Shown here piece after piece: positions 7,497-15,719 of a stretch of DNA of 64,000 nucleotides. The notes under the pieces were generated by a model. It was not told where the DNA came from. It saw only the letters and a list, made by a program, of their open reading frames with translations, and made no database searches. This stretch comes from Velocimicrobium porci (GTDB lineage Bacteria; Bacillota; Clostridia; Lachnospirales; Lachnospiraceae), in NCBI RefSeq assembly GCF_009696045.1, contig NZ_VUMT01000003.1, positions 124,001 to 188,000 on the forward strand, read 5' to 3'. How positions within the stretch are numbered: the first letter of the stretch is position 1; each line of letters opens with the position of its first letter. The position numbers were made by a program, and so were the translations under genes.

Positions 7497-10034
7497 ATGA
7501 AACAAAAAATGATAAAAGCATGTGCTGTCATTACTGCTTTTGCTCTGTTACTGACATCTGTTCCACTACAGACAAAAGCTGCTGCCGCACCTGCTTTTAA
7601 ACTTTGCCGTTCAAGCTTATATGAAAATACAAAGGCAAAGGGTGTTTATACTTATACGGTACAAAATTTAAAAAAAGGTTACAAAGTAAAATGGTCTGCC
7701 ACTGGAACAGGAAAAAAATATATTAAATTTTCCAAAAAATCTGCAACGGTTGCAAAAACAACATCCAGTACAAAAGTTACTTTTAATTCAAACTCCGCTT
7801 CTATCAAAGGCAAAAAAGCGGTTATTACTGCAAACGTATATAATACAAAAAACAAATTAGTAAAAACAGTAAAAGATACGGTAGCACTAAAAGTACAGGC
7901 TGCTTCTCTTTCAATGGATACTTCCAAAATAAATTCTGACCTTGACAGTCTTTCTCTTGGAGCATCCTATGATTTTGATGCCTCATTAGAACCTGCCAAT
8001 ACAACAAGCAACGTTTATTGGAGTGTAGAAGATAAATCCGGTCAGGATTACTCTTCTGAAATTACAGAAGATGGTGTATTTACTCCATCCAAAGCAGGTC
8101 TTTATACAATTACGGCAACTGCCAGAAACAGCAAAACAGGAACCGATTTAGCCAAAGAAAGTAAAACAATTACGGTTGGTACTTCTTTAGTTTCTGTCAA
8201 CCAAATTGCTGCCAACCAGTTTACTGCTACTTTTAATACAAATGTAAAAAATACGGTAAAAGCTTCTGATTTTTCCGTTCGCGCTTCAGCCGGAACTTCT
8301 ACATTAATTCCTAAATCAATCAAGTTCTCAGCCGATGGAAAAACAGCAACGATAACAACTCACACCAATTTTAAAGACGCTACTGTTTACACTGTTACAT
8401 ATGGTTCATTTGCTAAGACAATCAACGCCAGTGTAGGAGCTGTAAAAGAAGTTAAATTACTAACAACAACAGTTCCTGCTAACAAAGCAGCTGATTTGGA
8501 GTATGCTTTATACGATGAAAATGGAATGGATGTAAAATCAGCTGTTACCGGAACAGTAACCTTTGATGGAGAAATTCCTAATGGTTACATAACATCCGAT
8601 AACAAATTATTCATGACAAAAGAAGGAAAAGAAGCTTCGATTACAATTACATACACAACTTCTGATGGTACAAAATTTACTGCCACTCAGAAAATTACAT
8701 GTGTTGCATTAACAGCAGAAGAAGCATCTTCTTATAAATTTACAATAACAGGAGATTCCTCTGAACCTGATTTTAAAGCTTCTGATTTTAAGTCAAACAC
8801 AAATATTTCTCTTGATGAATCCGGATATGCACATTTTTGTGCTTTTGATGAAAATAATACGGTAATCAATTATGAAAAGATTTCCTATACTTCAACAAAT
8901 GATGAAATCTTAATTGTTAATTCAAATGGTAAAATGGTTCCAGTAAAAGAGGGAAATGTAAATGTAATTGTAACGGCTTCTCAGGGGAAATCTGAAATTA
9001 CTTATTCCTTCGCTGTAACTATCTTAGGAAAACGTACCTTAAATAGTATTTCATTAAGTTCTCACTCTGTAGCAATGTCTAATTCTTATGAATCAGATTA
9101 CACCAGATATATTACTGTTACAGGAAAAGACCAATATGGAAATAATGTTGATTTAAGTGGAGCTTCTTATACGCTTCAAGAAACCTCCAATAAAGCATTA
9201 CCTGTTACGTATGACCCAACAACACAGCAAATTTCAATAAAAACAGGTATTACTGCTACACCGGGTACTTATAATTACAAATTTACAATTACTAGTGGTC
9301 AAAAAACAATTACCACATCTTTCATTGTAGTTGTTACTGCAGTGCCATCTACAGGTGCTGTAGGATATGTTGCAGAGGTAACTTCACCAACATTTGATAT
9401 GAAAGTCGACCAGACTACAAAAACAAACCCATCCATAAAAGTTCGTCTGGCAAAATACATCAATGGTGTATTTGTTGAGTATACAGACTTTACTTCCGCA
9501 ACAATTCAAAGAAATGGTCTATATTACTTAAATGATTTAACTTTAAATCCTTCTAAAACAGAAGTTGCACTTTCTGCCGGTAAAGAATTAGAATTTACAC
9601 CGCTAAAATTATCATTTAAAAAGAATGCGGTCGGCGAATGTGTAAAAGCACCTGTCGGAACTTATACTGTTACACTAAAATACTATGACAATACAGGTAC
9701 TGCCAAAACAAGTACTACTTCTCTTGTATTAAAAGATACACAGACTGTTCCAAATATCACAATCAAAAAATTGGAAGCCGAACAATCTGTTACCAACGCA
9801 CTTGCACTTGTAAATGAGTGTTTATCTGTATCAAATGGTGTATTTGAAAGCTGCACTGCAACCGGAACTAGTTTAACCGGTGATTCTATCAGTGTTGCAG
9901 CCGGAGAAAAGATTCATATTAATACAGTTACCGTTAAAAGTATCGTAAATACAGGTACTCCTTCTGACGGTTCTATGGCAAAAGTATATGTATATAATAC
10001 AATTAATGTTGACCGTACATTAACAAATAAATAA
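7497..10034 (+). CDS. Large secreted Ig-like (Big2-type) surface protein
   Basis: An 845-residue exported protein. The start at 7497 is chosen because AAGGAGG lies 9-10 nt upstream, while the in-frame ATG at 7455 touches the promoter. Residues 1-30 form a signal peptide with an A-A-A region at the cleavage site. The remainder is Thr/Ser/Lys/Asn-rich and breaks into several bacterial Ig-like units, seen as recurring Y-x-x-S-x-N/D-x-x-x-x-x-V-x-x-x-G patterns followed by a K-x-G-x-x-x-I-T-x-T strand. No LPXTG, SLH, choline-binding or C-terminal membrane segment is seen. A good promoter, strong ribosome site and own terminator suggest a well expressed single-gene unit; an S-layer-like or matrix role is inference. 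Confidence 0.85.
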   Translation: MKQKMIKACAVITAFALLLTSVPLQTKAAAAPAFKLCRSSLYENTKAKGVYTYTVQNLKKGYKVKWSATGTGKKYIKFSKKSATVAKTTSSTKVTFNSNSASIKGKKAVITANVYNTKNKLVKTVKDTVALKVQAASLSMDTSKINSDLDSLSLGASYDFDASLEPANTTSNVYWSVEDKSGQDYSSEITEDGVFTPSKAGLYTITATARNSKTGTDLAKESKTITVGTSLVSVNQIAANQFTATFNTNVKNTVKASDFSVRASAGTSTLIPKSIKFSADGKTATITTHTNFKDATVYTVTYGSFAKTINASVGAVKEVKLLTTTVPANKAADLEYALYDENGMDVKSAVTGTVTFDGEIPNGYITSDNKLFMTKEGKEASITITYTTSDGTKFTATQKITCVALTAEEASSYKFTITGDSSEPDFKASDFKSNTNISLDESGYAHFCAFDENNTVINYEKISYTSTNDEILIVNSNGKMVPVKEGNVNVIVTASQGKSEITYSFAVTILGKRTLNSISLSSHSVAMSNSYESDYTRYITVTGKDQYGNNVDLSGASYTLQETSNKALPVTYDPTTQQISIKTGITATPGTYNYKFTITSGQKTITTSFIVVVTAVPSTGAVGYVAEVTSPTFDMKVDQTTKTNPSIKVRLAKYINGVFVEYTDFTSATIQRNGLYYLNDLTLNPSKTEVALSAGKELEFTPLKLSFKKNAVGECVKAPVGTYTVTLKYYDNTGTAKTSTTSLVLKDTQTVPNITIKKLEAEQSVTNALALVNECLSVSNGVFESCTATGTSLTGDSISVAAGEKIHINTVTVKSIVNTGTPSDGSMAKVYVYNTINVDRTLTNK

Positions 10035-10043
10035 TAATATTAT

Positions 10044-10090
10044 AAAAACTCGGGTAAAATCCACATTTTAGATTTTTTCCCGAGTTTTTA
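10044..10090. terminator. Bidirectional terminator
   Basis: AAAAACTCGGG and CCCGAGTTTTT form an 11-bp stem around a ~25-nt loop, with A and T runs on either side. It sits between the converging Ig-like protein gene and the BspA-like gene and can serve both. Confidence 0.85.
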
Positions 10091-10095
10091 TCCAC

Positions 10096-11418
10096 TTAGT
10101 AAGATAATTTTTCTTTATCAATCACACTAATTGGGAACGATCCAATTTCAGTTTTCGTTTTTCCTTGGTTTTCAGTTACTACAAAAACCGTATTCCCCTG
10201 TTTTTTGGCAGTTACTTTTAATGCTCCATTTTCTATTTTTGCAGTAGCTATCTTAGAATCACTACTTTCAATTTGGTAAGTTGCCTTAGGATTTCTATTA
10301 TACAGCATAGCATCTACATTAAATTCCGTTGTCCCTTTTTCCAATTGGTAAAGAGAGAAGTATGGGTTTAAAGCAATTTCTCCTTTTTTTACGGTTACTT
10401 TTACTTTCTTTTCAAGATGACTTCCGTCTGTTGTCATAACGGTAATGGTAGTTTCTCCTTTTTTCTTTCCCTCTACCTTTCCATTTTGATTTACTTCTGC
10501 AATCGAAGGATCTTCACTGATATAGGCAAGTTTCTGATTCGTTGCATAAAATGGCTCTATAAATGGAAATAAAAGATATGCTTCCTGAGTCCCAACTTGA
10601 ATTTTAGATGAAAGATTTGTTAATTTTTTTGATTTTACGCTTTTGTTGGATACTATTTTAGTTTTTATTCCATGGTTCTTTGCATAGTTATAGACATAAG
10701 AGTTTTTTTCACAATAAATGGTTAGTTTCTTGCACTCTTTAAACGCATTATTTGCAATTTTTTTTACACTGCCAGGAATGTATAATTGGGTCAAATTTTT
10801 ACAATATGCAAATGCACCAGATTGTATTTCTATTACGTTAGAAGGAATTTTTACAAAATTTAACTGATAGCAACTCTGAAAAGCCTCAGTACCAATTATT
10901 TTAACATTGTTTGGAATTTGTATTCGTTTTAATTGTTTATGACAATAGAAAAAGTTGTCTGGTATATTTGTTATAGCATTTGGTAAATGAATATATGAAT
11001 TTGTAAATCTAGCAAATGTGCTATGCTCTAAATTAGTTATATTGTCAGATAAATAAATTCCTATTTTAGGAGTTGGACAAACATTTCCATCATCCATTAA
11101 TTCACGATCCCAGAAATAAAAGTTTGTAACTGGTTTACCTAACATAGAATCTTCGATAATTAAAAAATCTCTGATTTTTTGTTGTGGAATCAAATCAAGA
11201 AAACAGTATATAGTATCACTGCCAGGATTATATCTGTAACTTCCTTTATTATCCGTAATGGCAAAATTTCCTCCGATTCCACCATCTTCACCCTGCCACG
11301 TAGTAGAGGTATCTCCATTATACCAGCCACCCCATTGAGCATTTATGGTGGCTGGTGTACATAAAATTAGCACTGTAGCAATTAGCATAGTAAATAAATT
11401 TTTTTTGAACATTTCCAT
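10096..11418 (-). CDS. BspA-like LRR protein with C-terminal Ig-like domains (paralog 1)
   Basis: A 440-residue exported protein. Residues 1-27 are a signal peptide ending near N-A-Q. It is followed by an aromatic motif WGGWYNGDTSTTW (29-41), a region of BspA-type leucine-rich repeats (about 100-260; for example IPNNVKIIGTEAFQSCYQL) and two Ig-like segments (about 275-435), the first with the Big2 signature A-x-V-N-Q-N-G-K-V-E-G-K-K-K-G-E-T-T-I-T-V. A paralog with the same layout lies at 13171-14463; the last ~165 residues are almost identical in the two while the LRR parts differ widely. No anchor motif is seen. It is downstream of and co-oriented with the holin/propeller-like pair. Confidence 0.85.
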   Translation of the reverse strand: MEMFKKNLFTMLIATVLILCTPATINAQWGGWYNGDTSTTWQGEDGGIGGNFAITDNKGSYRYNPGSDTIYCFLDLIPQQKIRDFLIIEDSMLGKPVTNFYFWDRELMDDGNVCPTPKIGIYLSDNITNLEHSTFARFTNSYIHLPNAITNIPDNFFYCHKQLKRIQIPNNVKIIGTEAFQSCYQLNFVKIPSNVIEIQSGAFAYCKNLTQLYIPGSVKKIANNAFKECKKLTIYCEKNSYVYNYAKNHGIKTKIVSNKSVKSKKLTNLSSKIQVGTQEAYLLFPFIEPFYATNQKLAYISEDPSIAEVNQNGKVEGKKKGETTITVMTTDGSHLEKKVKVTVKKGEIALNPYFSLYQLEKGTTEFNVDAMLYNRNPKATYQIESSDSKIATAKIENGALKVTAKKQGNTVFVVTENQGKTKTEIGSFPISVIDKEKLSY

Positions 11419-11499
11419 AGTTCTCCTTTCCCTATAATATACGTAATAATACCATAAAAAGGAATTCTTTTCAAATTACGGGAAAAGTTATGTTGTTTA

Positions 11500-12339
11500 C
11501 TATTTAATTTCTGTTATGCCATTTTCTATTAAAATAGAATCTTGTTGATTAGGATGGAGGATATTACTTGCCATAATCATTTTACCTTGCGAATTGAAAT
11601 CTAAAGATTCAATTTCATACTTTTTATAGTTTGTTTTATTTAAAATAAAAATTTCACTTGGCATAAAATATGTTCCCGTAGAATCTTGCGCATAAATATC
11701 TTTTGTTAAATCTGCAACAAGTATAGCATTTTCTTTTAATCCCTCTTTTGTTAAAATGATATATAATTTTCCATTATGATAGCAAATGTCTTGTGTTGTA
11801 GTGTATTTTTCTTTGTACTTTGGATTTATGACTTTTATTGTATTATATTCTTTGAATGAATATTCTTTTTTAGATCCAGAAAATGTTATTACACTATAAT
11901 TCAGACAAGGGAATTTTTCTTCCAAGTAAATAGATGTTCCTGTTTTTACAAGAAAAGTATTATCTTTATAAGATGTAATACATGAAATATTATAGTGTTT
12001 CGCTACTGTTGAAGCTGGATTAAAAGTGTAATATTTATTTAAACTTTCTTTTGGCTTGATTCTAATAATCTTAGGAGTTTTCGTTGCAATCCATAAAGAA
12101 TCATTATTAAATGTTATTCCATTTGCATGTCCCATTACATTTGAAAAATTTGCAGTAGTTTTAGATGATGATGTGTATTTGGGATATTTGAATAATACAC
12201 TTTTGGTATCTGAACTATTTGTTTTGATGCAATATGCTGTACTACCATTCATAGTAATTGCTCCAAAATTTGTTGCCGTGTCCTTATCTGCTACCTTTGT
12301 TACAACTTTTGTATCCATTTTGTATTCTCTGGTATTCAT
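11500..12339 (-). CDS. Signal-less, propeller-like repeat protein (possibly helveticin J-like)
   Basis: A 279-residue protein without a recognised domain by eye. It has no signal peptide or membrane segment. Beta-strand-rich units recur: T-A-Y-C-I-K-T at ~33, N-D-S-L-W-I-A-T-K at ~99, D-N-T-F-L-V-K at ~148, N-G-K-L-Y-I-I-L at ~208, Q-G-K-M-I-M-A at ~254. This spacing, with HANGITF before the second unit, suggests a beta-propeller and recalls the helveticin J bacteriocin family; that match is weak inference. AAGGAGA precedes the ATG by about 8 nt. It is 32 nt downstream of a holin gene on the same strand, so the two are probably co-transcribed, and holin-assisted release of this protein is a testable idea. 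Confidence 0.6.
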   Translation of the reverse strand: MNTREYKMDTKVVTKVADKDTATNFGAITMNGSTAYCIKTNSSDTKSVLFKYPKYTSSSKTTANFSNVMGHANGITFNNDSLWIATKTPKIIRIKPKESLNKYYTFNPASTVAKHYNISCITSYKDNTFLVKTGTSIYLEEKFPCLNYSVITFSGSKKEYSFKEYNTIKVINPKYKEKYTTTQDICYHNGKLYIILTKEGLKENAILVADLTKDIYAQDSTGTYFMPSEIFILNKTNYKKYEIESLDFNSQGKMIMASNILHPNQQDSILIENGITEIK

Positions 12340-12371
12340 TTTTTAACTCTCCTTTGTGTTTCGTTTATTTT

Positions 12372-12719
12372 TTATTTTTGTATCTTTTTTTTCACATTCT
12401 CTAAAATAGAATCTGGAATCGTTACGCCAATCTTGTTAAGGTTTTCAAAAATACTCAAACTCTCATTGATACTAAAGAACAGTAAAATGATGGATCGCGT
12501 GCAAATATCCCCATCATATAAATGCAACGTATCAATTTGACTAGATACGGCAATACAAAGTAACATGCCAACTTTTTTAATGATTCCTTTGTATCCAATA
12601 TTGGAACGAAATTCTTTTTTATAAAATGCAGTTAGGACACCCGATACATAATCAAATACCATCAAAAGAAGTAAGATTTGAAACGAATTGTCCCACTCTC
12701 CAAATAATGCTAGTTTCAT
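12372..12719 (-). CDS. Phage-type holin (toxin secretion/phage lysis holin family)
   Basis: A 115-residue membrane protein of the holin 4 family that includes TcdE of Clostridioides difficile. The start at 12719 is preferred because AGGAGG lies 5 nt upstream; a longer in-frame start at 12770 has no such site. The signature is at the N-terminus: LLLLMVFDYVSGVLTAFYKK followed by SNIGYKGIIKKVGMLLCIAV, then a third hydrophobic segment RSIILLFFSINESLSIFENL, and a short Lys-rich tail. Known family roles are endolysin release or non-lytic toxin export. No endolysin, capsid or other phage gene is nearby, so this is not a plain prophage lysis module. Confidence 0.88.
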   Translation of the reverse strand: MKLALFGEWDNSFQILLLLMVFDYVSGVLTAFYKKEFRSNIGYKGIIKKVGMLLCIAVSSQIDTLHLYDGDICTRSIILLFFSINESLSIFENLNKIGVTIPDSILENVKKKIQK

Positions 12720-12739
12720 GGAATCCTCCTTTTTTTTTA

Positions 12740-12766
12740 TTAATGATATAATTATGATATCATTAA
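12740..12766. promoter_or_regulatory. Candidate operator: inverted repeat between divergent genes
   Basis: TTAATGATAT (12740-12749) is perfectly inverted as ATATCATTAA (12757-12766) across 7 nt, and a further CATTAAT/CATTAATG pair follows to 12779. On the minus strand TTGCAT, 17 nt and TATCAT overlap this element, so it covers the likely holin promoter. No regulator is identified. Confidence 0.5.
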
Positions 12767-12792
12767 TCAATCATTAATGCAACTATTTTTAC

Positions 12793-12821
12793 TTGACATA
12801 TAAACATATGTTCTGTATAAT
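12793..12821 (+). promoter_or_regulatory. Consensus promoter of the 61-residue gene
   Basis: TTGACA (12793-12798), 17-nt spacer, TATAAT (12816-12821): a perfect sigma-A match. It fixes the downstream start at 12862, because the TTG inside the -35 box cannot serve as start codon. Confidence 0.85.
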
Positions 12822-12861
12822 AATAAACAAAAGAAGATACATTTGGGAGGATGAAGGAACT

Positions 12862-13047
12862 ATGATAAACACATTAAGTACAAAAGAGAAACTTGTGATT
12901 CAAAGCTATATTAGGGAAATGTTAGCATTGTTTCAGGAAAATGATATGCTAAAAGAAGATGATTCACTTTATTTACTAGATGGGAAACTGGTTATTAATA
13001 AAGAGGAATTGCTCCTGTTAGAAAGAAAAATTAAAAAAGAGCAATAA
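12862..13047 (+). CDS. Small acidic/charged hypothetical protein
   Basis: A 61-residue protein (MINTLSTKEK...) of unknown family. The start follows AAGGA closely and GGGAGG 11 nt upstream, both downstream of a perfect promoter. It is rich in Leu, Glu and Lys and probably all helical; no membrane segment or helix-turn-helix is obvious. It is transcribed away from the holin gene across a shared ~140-nt interval with an inverted repeat and has its own terminator. This placement would suit a regulator or immunity partner of the holin cassette, but nothing in the protein shows that. Confidence 0.7.
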   Translation: MINTLSTKEKLVIQSYIREMLALFQENDMLKEDDSLYLLDGKLVINKEELLLLERKIKKEQ

Positions 13048-13071
13048 AGTCAATCTCACGAATTAAGATGA

Positions 13072-13117
13072 CAATAAAAAATCTCAGTATTTAAAATAAT
13101 ACTGAGATTTTTTATTG
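13072..13117. terminator. Bidirectional terminator
   Basis: CAATAAAAAATCTCAGTATT and AATACTGAGATTTTTTATTG form a 20-bp stem with a 6-nt loop, with A and T runs built into the arms. It separates the converging small gene and BspA-like paralog 2. Confidence 0.9.
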
Positions 13118-13170
13118 TGCAACCAATTCTTGATACATACAAAGAGAGATAGAAATTTCATTTCTAAGAA

Positions 13171-14463
13171 TTATTTTTCTTTATTGATTACACTAATTGG
13201 AAACGAACCAATTTCATTTTTTGTTTTTCCATTTTTTTCAGTTACTACAAAAACAGCATTCCCCTGTTTTTTTGCAGTGACTTTTAATGTTCCTTTTTCT
13301 ATTTTTGCAACGGCAATCTTAGAATCACTACTTTCAATTTGGTAAGTTGCCTTCGGATTTCTATTATACAACATAGCATCTACATTAAACTCTGTTGTCC
13401 CTTTTTCCAACTGATAAAGAGAGAAGTATGGATTTAAGGCAATTTCTCCTTTTTTTACTGTTACTTTTACTTTCTTTTCAAGATGACTTCCGTCTGTTGT
13501 CATAACGGTAATGGTAGTTTCTCCTTTTTTCTTTCCCTCTACCTTTCCATTTTGATTTACTTCTGCAATCGAAGGATCTTCACTGATATAAGCAAGTTTC
13601 TGATTTGTTGCATAAAATGGCTCTACAAATGGGAACAAAAGATATGTTTCCTGAGTCCCTACCGTAATTGATTTTGGCAGACTGGTAATTTGTGTTGCTT
13701 TTACTGTTTTTTTAGAAAGCAATTTTGTTTTTATTTTATTTTTCTTCGCATATTTGTATGCATAGGAATCTTTTTCGCAATAGATGGTTAGTTTATCACA
13801 ACCTTTAAAAACATTTTTTTCAATTGTTTTTACACTAGCAGGCAGGTATATTTTTGTAAGGTTTTTACAATCTTCAAACGCTTTTTTTTCAATTATGGTT
13901 ACCTTCTCTGGTATTTTTATTTGTTTTAAATTTGTGCAGTACCAAAATGCTCTTTCATTTATTTTTTTCAGTTTATCTGGAAGTTGAAGTTGTTTTACGT
14001 TTTTACATCCTCCAAAAGCTTGTTTAGGAATTTTAATAAGTCCTTTTGACAAATAGATATTTTGAAAATCAACCCCTTCAAAAACAAACAAATCCAAATC
14101 TGTGATAGTATCTGGAACATAGAATCCTTTGCTTGATACGGCATAGGACTGATCATCGCACTCTAAGTTATAAAATAATCCCGTAACCGGTTTTCCCCAA
14201 ATAGAATCTTCAATACTGAAAAAATCTTGCAATTTGGGGTTGAAGGCTGACTCTAAAAAACAGTAAAAAGAGTCATTTTCTGGTCGATATTCATAACGTC
14301 CGTTTCCATACACGGTAATTCTTCCTTGATAGCCGTCATCTCCGTACCACGTGGTGGAAGTATTGCCATCATACCAGCCGCCCCAGTCTGCTTTCGCAAT
14401 CGCTGGAACGGTTAGTATAAGGGTTAGTAATAATGCAAGTTTGGTTTTTACGCTTTTTTTCAT
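13171..14463 (-). CDS. BspA-like LRR protein with C-terminal Ig-like domains (paralog 2)
   Basis: A 430-residue exported protein with the same plan as paralog 1 (10096-11418): signal peptide 1-26, WGGWYDGNTSTTW motif, BspA-type repeats about 95-245, then Ig-like segments. From about residue 285 it is almost identical to paralog 1, with an unbroken identical stretch of about 120 residues (from EPFYATNQKL to SSDSKIA) that is also nearly identical in DNA. The N-terminal halves are clearly diverged. An extended -10 promoter lies upstream inside the first copy of a 74-bp direct repeat. Likely a cell-surface or secreted ligand-binding protein by family. Confidence 0.85.
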   Translation of the reverse strand: MKKSVKTKLALLLTLILTVPAIAKADWGGWYDGNTSTTWYGDDGYQGRITVYGNGRYEYRPENDSFYCFLESAFNPKLQDFFSIEDSIWGKPVTGLFYNLECDDQSYAVSSKGFYVPDTITDLDLFVFEGVDFQNIYLSKGLIKIPKQAFGGCKNVKQLQLPDKLKKINERAFWYCTNLKQIKIPEKVTIIEKKAFEDCKNLTKIYLPASVKTIEKNVFKGCDKLTIYCEKDSYAYKYAKKNKIKTKLLSKKTVKATQITSLPKSITVGTQETYLLFPFVEPFYATNQKLAYISEDPSIAEVNQNGKVEGKKKGETTITVMTTDGSHLEKKVKVTVKKGEIALNPYFSLYQLEKGTTEFNVDAMLYNRNPKATYQIESSDSKIAVAKIEKGTLKVTAKKQGNAVFVVTEKNGKTKNEIGSFPISVINKEK

Positions 14464-14486
14464 TTTGTTGTTTACTCCTTCCTATA

Positions 14487-14560
14487 ATTTATAAGCAATT
14501 ATTATTATAACACATCTTGTTTATATGTTACAAAGAATAGGAAATAAAGAGTATTTTTTA
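14487..14560. repeat. 74-bp direct repeat, copy 1
   Basis: Identical to 15720-15793 except for one base (G at 14527, A at 15760). The two copies, 1233 bp apart, bracket the DUF3791/DUF3990 cassette. This copy is directly upstream of BspA-like paralog 2. Confidence 0.95.
14504..14533 (-). promoter_or_regulatory. Promoter in repeat copy 1, for BspA-like paralog 2
   Basis: On the minus strand TTGTAA (14533-14528), an 18-nt spacer and TGT-TATAAT (-10 at 14509-14504) form an extended -10 promoter pointing at the gene starting at 14463. Confidence 0.65.
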
Positions 14561-14567
14561 TATAAAC

Positions 14568-14600
14568 AAAAAGAACCGGCTTATCCATGAATACCGATTC
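14568..14600 (-). terminator. Terminator of the DUF3990 cassette
   Basis: On the minus strand GAATCGGT pairs with GCCGGTTC (8 bp with two G-U pairs), followed by TTTTTG. It lies 30 nt after the last cassette gene and before repeat copy 1. Confidence 0.6.
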
Positions 14601-14629
14601 CTGTGATAAATTTAAACTCACATCCCATA

Positions 14630-14860
14630 TCAGGATTTCTTTAATTCCTCCATATACATTTCAGCTATATATGCGGGGCCATTGCACCACAGCTTTGTTT
14701 TTTCATCATACAGTGCTTTTCCTGTCTTTGAACATAGAAAATCTGTCAATACCTCTTTTCTGTCCTTGCCCATCTCTTCTGCAATTTCTTCTGTCACCAT
14801 AGTGATAAGAAGGTCAATTGTATAATTCATTTTTTCCTTTGAAATTGTCACCTCAGCCAT
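14630..14860 (-). CDS. Small cassette protein next to DUF3990 (possible antitoxin component)
   Basis: A 76-residue helical protein with an I-D-L-L-I-T-M-V-T-E-E-I-A-E core and a C-terminal KLWCNGPAYIAEMYMEEL motif. It has no function known to me, but small proteins of this look accompany DUF3791-DUF3990 pairs in Firmicutes (recollection). It overlaps the DUF3990 gene by 13 nt, which implies translational coupling. AGGTGAGAAGAT precedes the ATG. Confidence 0.7.
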   Translation of the reverse strand: MAEVTISKEKMNYTIDLLITMVTEEIAEEMGKDRKEVLTDFLCSKTGKALYDEKTKLWCNGPAYIAEMYMEELKKS

Positions 14861-15414
14861 ATCTTCTCACCTTTCACAAATTTCAGACACTTAATAGCAG
14901 CTTCTGTTTTGAAAGAATATTGATCTTTTAATTTATTGGGCAACAACTGTCTGATACAGAAATCGTCTGCCACCTTATCACCTGCAGTACCAAAAGCTCC
15001 GGCAAGGTAAGCAGTAAGGGTAGCGTTTGTTGCATCATCCGCAATCTTTCCTGCAATGATATCATACTTTGCCATTTCACGTTCAACTTCGATGAACATT
15101 TTTTTCTTTCGGTGAGCGGCAATGCAATGTAACCAGTCTACATCTGCATTTTCAAAAATATGCGTTTCAAGATTTACGGAAAGTTTGAATTCAAAAGTTG
15201 AAATATACCCAAACTTCTGTCCCTCTTCAATTGTTTCGGTTGCGATTGCTTTAGCTATTGAAGTTCTCAGAAAACTTTCCGCCTGCTCCTTTGAGATGGT
15301 TAAATAGAATCCCTGCCCAAAATCTTTTCTCTTTGCACATTTGGCAAGATCTGGCTCTTTTACTTCACAATAACTTCCATGATAAAGAACAAATCCATCT
15401 TTTAACTCAAGCAC
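14848..15414 (-). CDS. DUF3990 protein, ADP-ribosyltransferase-like
   Basis: A 188-residue soluble protein of the DUF3990 family. The N-terminal F-V-L-Y-H-G-S (8-14) with the His, then D-F-G-Q-G-F-Y-L-T (31-39) with the Tyr, match the first two positions of an H-Y-type ADP-ribosyltransferase core; a later acidic stretch (FIEVEREMAKYDIIAG) may supply the third. NAD-dependent modification of a target is inference from this fold. The start is a GTG at 15414 inside the end of the DUF3791 gene (8-nt overlap), downstream of AGGGG. The three overlapping genes act as one unit, likely toxin-antitoxin-like or phage defence. Confidence 0.82.
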   Translation of the reverse strand: MLELKDGFVLYHGSYCEVKEPDLAKCAKRKDFGQGFYLTISKEQAESFLRTSIAKAIATETIEEGQKFGYISTFEFKLSVNLETHIFENADVDWLHCIAAHRKKKMFIEVEREMAKYDIIAGKIADDATNATLTAYLAGAFGTAGDKVADDFCIRQLLPNKLKDQYSFKTEAAIKCLKFVKGEKIWLR

Positions 15415-15631
15415 TAATCTTTATCCCCTTTCCTTCCAAAAACTCTGTAATATCTTCGAGTATAGCTTCATCGCCTTCGCAATGAAAAATCCCATAGCAT
15501 TTTTCTATATATCCAAGAACATCTGCTTCTTTAAACAAGCAAACAATCTTCTCAACAGGTAAATGCCATTCTTCTGAAGCAAGCCGGATTAATCTTGTCT
15601 GCATGAAAGTAATCTCTGTTTTCTCACTCAT
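15407..15631 (-). CDS. DUF3791 protein
   Basis: A 74-residue member of DUF3791, the usual small partner of DUF3990. The family pattern is clear: F-M-Q-T-R-L-I-R-L-A-S-E-E-W followed by K-I-V-C-L-F-K-E-A-D-V-L-G-Y-I-E-K-C-Y and H-C-E-G-D-E-A-I-L-E-D-I. The start at 15631 follows GGAGGG by 8 nt; an in-frame extension to 15709 lacks a ribosome site. It is the first gene of the three-gene cassette and probably the antitoxin-like partner (inference). Confidence 0.85.
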   Translation of the reverse strand: MSEKTEITFMQTRLIRLASEEWHLPVEKIVCLFKEADVLGYIEKCYGIFHCEGDEAILEDITEFLEGKGIKISA

Positions 15632-15719
15632 TATGAATCCCTCCTCGTCTCTTTTGCTGGTCTTTCTACATGATTCCAGACATCTTAGAGAATTCTGTGT
15701 CTTTACCAATATCTACTTT

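Noticed and set aside
14928-15122. Alternative minus frame in the DUF3990 gene
   Set aside because: The DUF3990 frame is protein-like throughout and overlaps both neighbours as in a coupled operon.
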